Made by a program: the position numbers and the translations under genes. The notes below the pieces were generated by a model. That model saw only the letters and a program-made list of their open reading frames with translations. It was not told the origin of the DNA and made no database searches. Below are positions 61,673-64,000 of a stretch of DNA of 64,000 nt, piece by piece. Positions within the stretch are counted from its first letter, which is position 1, and each line of letters begins with the position of its first letter. Source of the DNA: Candidatus Omnitrophota bacterium (lineage in GTDB: Bacteria; Hinthialibacterota; Hinthialibacteria; Hinthialibacterales; JAKPRU01); assembly GCA_029570205.1 (NCBI GenBank), contig JAKQSI010000088.1:33744-97743 (forward strand), given 5' to 3'.

Positions 61673-62281
61673 ATGAAAAGATTCGCCATGTTCTCTCGTA
61701 AGATTGTCAAAAGTCACCAGTGGAAACCAGGTGATCTTGCGTTCACGCTGATTGAGCTTCTGATCGTTGTCGCCATTATCGGCATTCTAGCGGCCATTGC
61801 GGTCCCGAACTTCCTGAATGCCCAAACCCGGGCAAAAGTCGCGCGGGCCGAAGCCGACCTTCGGTCCCTCACGAACGCGCTGGAGATGTATCGACTCGAC
61901 AATAACAAGTATATACCCTTGTTTCACACAAAAGACTGGCCCGGCAACTATAACCCGAACTCCGTCAATTCCCACCGTCTTCTTCCGTTGAGTACACCCA
62001 TTGCCTATATCTCGTCCATTCCACCGGAAGTGTTCGAATTGACAAATCCGGACCCAACTTACAGATACGACACCTATGCGTACGGGGACCGGCCGACCTA
62101 CGACGAGCTAACCTGGAAAAGCTGGTTCGAGAGAGATGGGAAGTACCAGTATTCGATTCGCAGTTGTGGGCCAGACCGGATCTCCAACATCATCGAACCG
62201 GTTTTCCCGGAACACATCCTCCCTTATGCTCCGTCGAATGGACTGGTCAGCCGGGGGGATATCAACCGATTCGGCCCGTAA
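61673..62281 (+). CDS. Type II secretion/type IV pilus pseudopilin-like protein
   Basis: 202 residues. The prepilin signature AFTLIELLIVVAIIGILAAI lies at residues ~23-42, followed by AVPNFLNAQTRAKVARAEADLRSL, which is the alpha-1 helix typical of GspG-like proteins. The residue before the Phe is Ala where Gly is usual. The rest is a beta-rich head with DPTYRYDTYAYGDR. GGGAGG is very close to the first ATG, so the ATG at 61688 could be used. No assembly ATPase, platform or peptidase genes are nearby; it is an orphan pilin. Confidence 0.9.
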   Translation: MKRFAMFSRKIVKSHQWKPGDLAFTLIELLIVVAIIGILAAIAVPNFLNAQTRAKVARAEADLRSLTNALEMYRLDNNKYIPLFHTKDWPGNYNPNSVNSHRLLPLSTPIAYISSIPPEVFELTNPDPTYRYDTYAYGDRPTYDELTWKSWFERDGKYQYSIRSCGPDRISNIIEPVFPEHILPYAPSNGLVSRGDINRFGP

Positions 62282-62398
62282 CGAAATCAATACACGCGCG
62301 CTTCTTGCGCAGTCTTGCAAAGCGCCACACTGTTTTCCACCGCAACCTCCGTCCGGATGTTGCGGTTTGTGAAAATTCATTCATTATTGTTTTTATTT

Positions 62399-63484
62399 TT
62401 ATTTCTTCATCCCCCCGCGGCATTTCCCGACGGTTTCTCCCTCTTGCAGAACAGGCATTTCGATATAGACCTGCCCATCCATGTTTTCCCCCTTTACTAC
62501 CCGGCTCAGCAATTCGAAGGCTTTCCGACCCAAGCCGGCATGGTCGTGATACATGCCTGAGTATCGAGGACGCCATTTGAGTTTGGAGAGGTCCTGCTCC
62601 AGGATAAAAAGGGAGACATCCTGTGGTACTTGAAGGCCGTACCCGGTCAACACATCCCAAACTTGGGAAATGCGAAACTCCCCGGTCACCATGAAAGCGG
62701 TAACACCGTCGTCGATCAGACGCGCGACCCTGGGTTCGATGTCTTCCTCGTCTTCGCTGACCTCCACCTTCCATTCTTCCCTCCATGAAAGAGTATGCTT
62801 GAGAAATGCGGCCTCGTAACCCTGAATAAGTTTCCTTCGCCCGACATTTTTCAGGTCACCTGCCAGCACGGCAATACGGGAATGCCCCAGATTAACGAGG
62901 TATTCCACTGCCTCAAAAGCCATCTGGAAGGTATGCAAAGCTACTGAAGGAAGCGTTACGCTTTCATGCCGACTTCCGATGAGAACCGTGGGGACAGGGG
63001 CATTTTTGAAACGTCGCTGAAGGGAAACAGGCGGACTGATCAGGATCAGGCCATCCCATTCCACATTGGGCATGGCGCCTTTCTGCTGTCGTTCCGCCGA
63101 CATCAATATGATCTGTCCCCCCAACGGTTCAATGGCCGCTCGGATTCCCTGAATCACCATCAGGCATCCGGTGGTGCGTGAAGGATGCAATTCCACATCA
63201 ATTTCGGTAATCACGCCGACAGTGCGCAGAACCGGTCCCTCGGAGGCCGGCTGTCGATCTCGCACATAAGACCCTTTTCCCGGCAATCGAACCACCAGCC
63301 CCTGCTCGATCAGCTCCTCAACAGCCAATCGTGCCGTCGTTCGTGAAACCTGGAACTCTCGGCAGATCTCATGTTCCGACGGCAATTTGCCGCTTGGATC
63401 GACTCGTCCTTCCTTGATACGCTCAATCAGGTGGTCACGAACCTGCAAATAAAGCGGTGAATGTTTTTGGAGAACAGCGGTCAT
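62399..63484 (-). CDS. GntR-type transcriptional regulator with LacI/RbsB-like sensor domain
   Basis: 361 residues. Residues ~8-75 are a GntR winged helix (SPLYLQVRDHLIERIKEGRV, KLPSEHEICREFQVSRTTARLAVEELIEQGLVVRLPGKGSYV). The remainder is a periplasmic-binding-protein-like sensor (VGVITEID, IQGIRAAIEPLGGQIILMSAE, DGLILISPP, AVEYLVNLGHSRIAVLAGD, YHDHAGLGRKAFELLSRVV). This matches AraR-type sugar-responsive repressors. The targets are not adjacent; the sugar genes at 19-32 kb and 46 kb are possible regulon members. Confidence 0.93.
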   Translation of the reverse strand: MTAVLQKHSPLYLQVRDHLIERIKEGRVDPSGKLPSEHEICREFQVSRTTARLAVEELIEQGLVVRLPGKGSYVRDRQPASEGPVLRTVGVITEIDVELHPSRTTGCLMVIQGIRAAIEPLGGQIILMSAERQQKGAMPNVEWDGLILISPPVSLQRRFKNAPVPTVLIGSRHESVTLPSVALHTFQMAFEAVEYLVNLGHSRIAVLAGDLKNVGRRKLIQGYEAAFLKHTLSWREEWKVEVSEDEEDIEPRVARLIDDGVTAFMVTGEFRISQVWDVLTGYGLQVPQDVSLFILEQDLSKLKWRPRYSGMYHDHAGLGRKAFELLSRVVKGENMDGQVYIEMPVLQEGETVGKCRGGMKK

Positions 63485-63861
63485 GGCGAGCCTCTATCCG
63501 GATGCGCGACCCCGCATATCGAGCTGGTTTGCTTTTCGCAGCCGATGATGTCAAAAGGTAAATTCTTTCAGGCCCATTCGTGTGAAACCGGGTTCGACAT
63601 TCAGGTGATAGCACATTACGAGTACCGGTCACCACCGGTATTTGTAGTGCATGTATACAGCAAAGGCAAGATTGCCCCTGGAACCGGGGCCAAGAGGTGT
63701 TTTGAAGCCCTGGAAAGGAGATATCCGCCGGCAATCGGAGGGTCAAAAGGTTGATCCCGGCATCTCTGGGCGAATTCGGTTCATATTGTCAGGGCAAAGA
63801 AAACAGATTGCGCGGTTATTACTCCGAACCCTAAATAGTAGGCATACTGTAGTAATGTGGC
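63485..63861. other. Intergenic region with nothing recognised
   Basis: 377 bases upstream of the GntR-type gene and downstream of the edge gene. No convincing gene, terminator or strong promoter was seen. Confidence 0.5.
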
Positions 63862-64000
63862 TTACTCCATCGCGTAGCGAACCGAAGGTGCGTGAAAGAA
63901 ATTTCGGACGACGTCGGGCCGTTTCTGTGTACTCCGGAGATAGCCGCGCACATTGGCCACCATATCCTCGCGGCTGGAGGCACGCCGGCGGCCCACCGCG
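63862..64000 (-). CDS. C-terminal end of a probable IS630-like transposase (5' part outside window)
   Basis: On the minus strand an open frame enters from the window edge and stops at 63862. It encodes 45 residues: it contains ASSREDMVANVRGYLRSTQ, then KRPDVVRNFFHAPSVRYAME and stop. The RR.LR-type helix followed by a short FF..P.VRYA end recalls the C-terminus of DDE transposases of the IS630 group. The catalytic part is outside the window, so the assignment is tentative. Confidence 0.4.
   Translation of the reverse strand, partial: AVGRRRASSREDMVANVRGYLRSTQKRPDVVRNFFHAPSVRYAME

Noticed and set aside
63461..63754. A 97-codon plus-strand frame near the right edge
   Set aside because: It starts inside the GntR-type gene on the other strand and has no recognisable features.

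Overview
The window looks like a chromosomal segment of an uncultured, Gram-negative, flagellated heterotroph. Direct signs are lipid A genes (an LpxC-FabZ fusion and LpxA), a DsbD with periplasmic-type domains, several signal-peptide and Tat-type exported proteins, and a flagellar export block with its own sigma factor. The style (LpxC-FabZ fusion, secreted proteins with Thr/Pro linkers, a pseudopilin, orphan sugar-binding proteins, isolated glycoside hydrolases) fits a PVC/FCB-adjacent candidate phylum such as Sumerlaeota or Hydrogenedentota. That placement is inference; there is no rRNA or phylogenetic marker analysis here. No tRNA, rRNA or CRISPR array was recognised.

Layout. 1-5.4 kb (+): the end of lpxC-fabZ, lpxA, a translationally coupled FG-GAP beta-propeller protein, and a lipid-exporter-type ABC transporter. 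5.6-10.2 kb (-): recN, dsbD, tgt as a tight operon. 10.4-17.4 kb (-): a giant parallel beta-helix surface protein, an atypical response regulator lacking the phosphoacceptor Asp, and pdxA. 17.5-19.2 kb: an acidic protein of unknown function behind a sigma-28-like promoter, and a DUF1844 protein. 19.3-32.9 kb: a catabolic and surface region with a GH78 rhamnosidase-like enzyme, a URO-D family protein, a giant NHL-repeat protein, a stand-alone HD-GYP protein, two orphan sugar-binding lipoproteins, a radical SAM/SPASM enzyme and a Tat-exported alpha/beta hydrolase.

33.1-43.3 kb (+): flagellar block fliP-fliQ-fliR-flhB-flhA-flhF-flhG-(membrane protein)-fliA-(small Gln-rich protein), all co-directional. 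It is followed by a VapBC-type toxin-antitoxin pair. 44-45.8 kb (-): a minimal SufC/SufB (SMS-type) Fe-S assembly pair. 46.2-50 kb: a GH29 fucosidase, then a REP-associated tyrosine transposase (RAYT) bracketed by its own palindromic repeats, one of them expanded into a seven-copy 48-bp tandem array, then rmuC. 50-64 kb: a secreted TIM-barrel-like protein, a PA14-GT39 membrane glycosyltransferase, a TPR/DUF3857 protein with a degenerate transglutaminase core, a GH57 branching enzyme next to a DUF4912 protein, a pseudopilin, a GntR/LacI-type regulator and the edge of a probable transposase.

How it fits together. The flagellar genes form a complete export-gate and placement module with its own sigma factor. 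The carbohydrate enzymes are scattered singletons without transporter permeases, so sugar uptake must depend on genes elsewhere. The intergenic spaces carry several families of decayed palindromic repeats. The RAYT-linked family is the only one with a visible mobiliser, and it is the most notable structure in the window.
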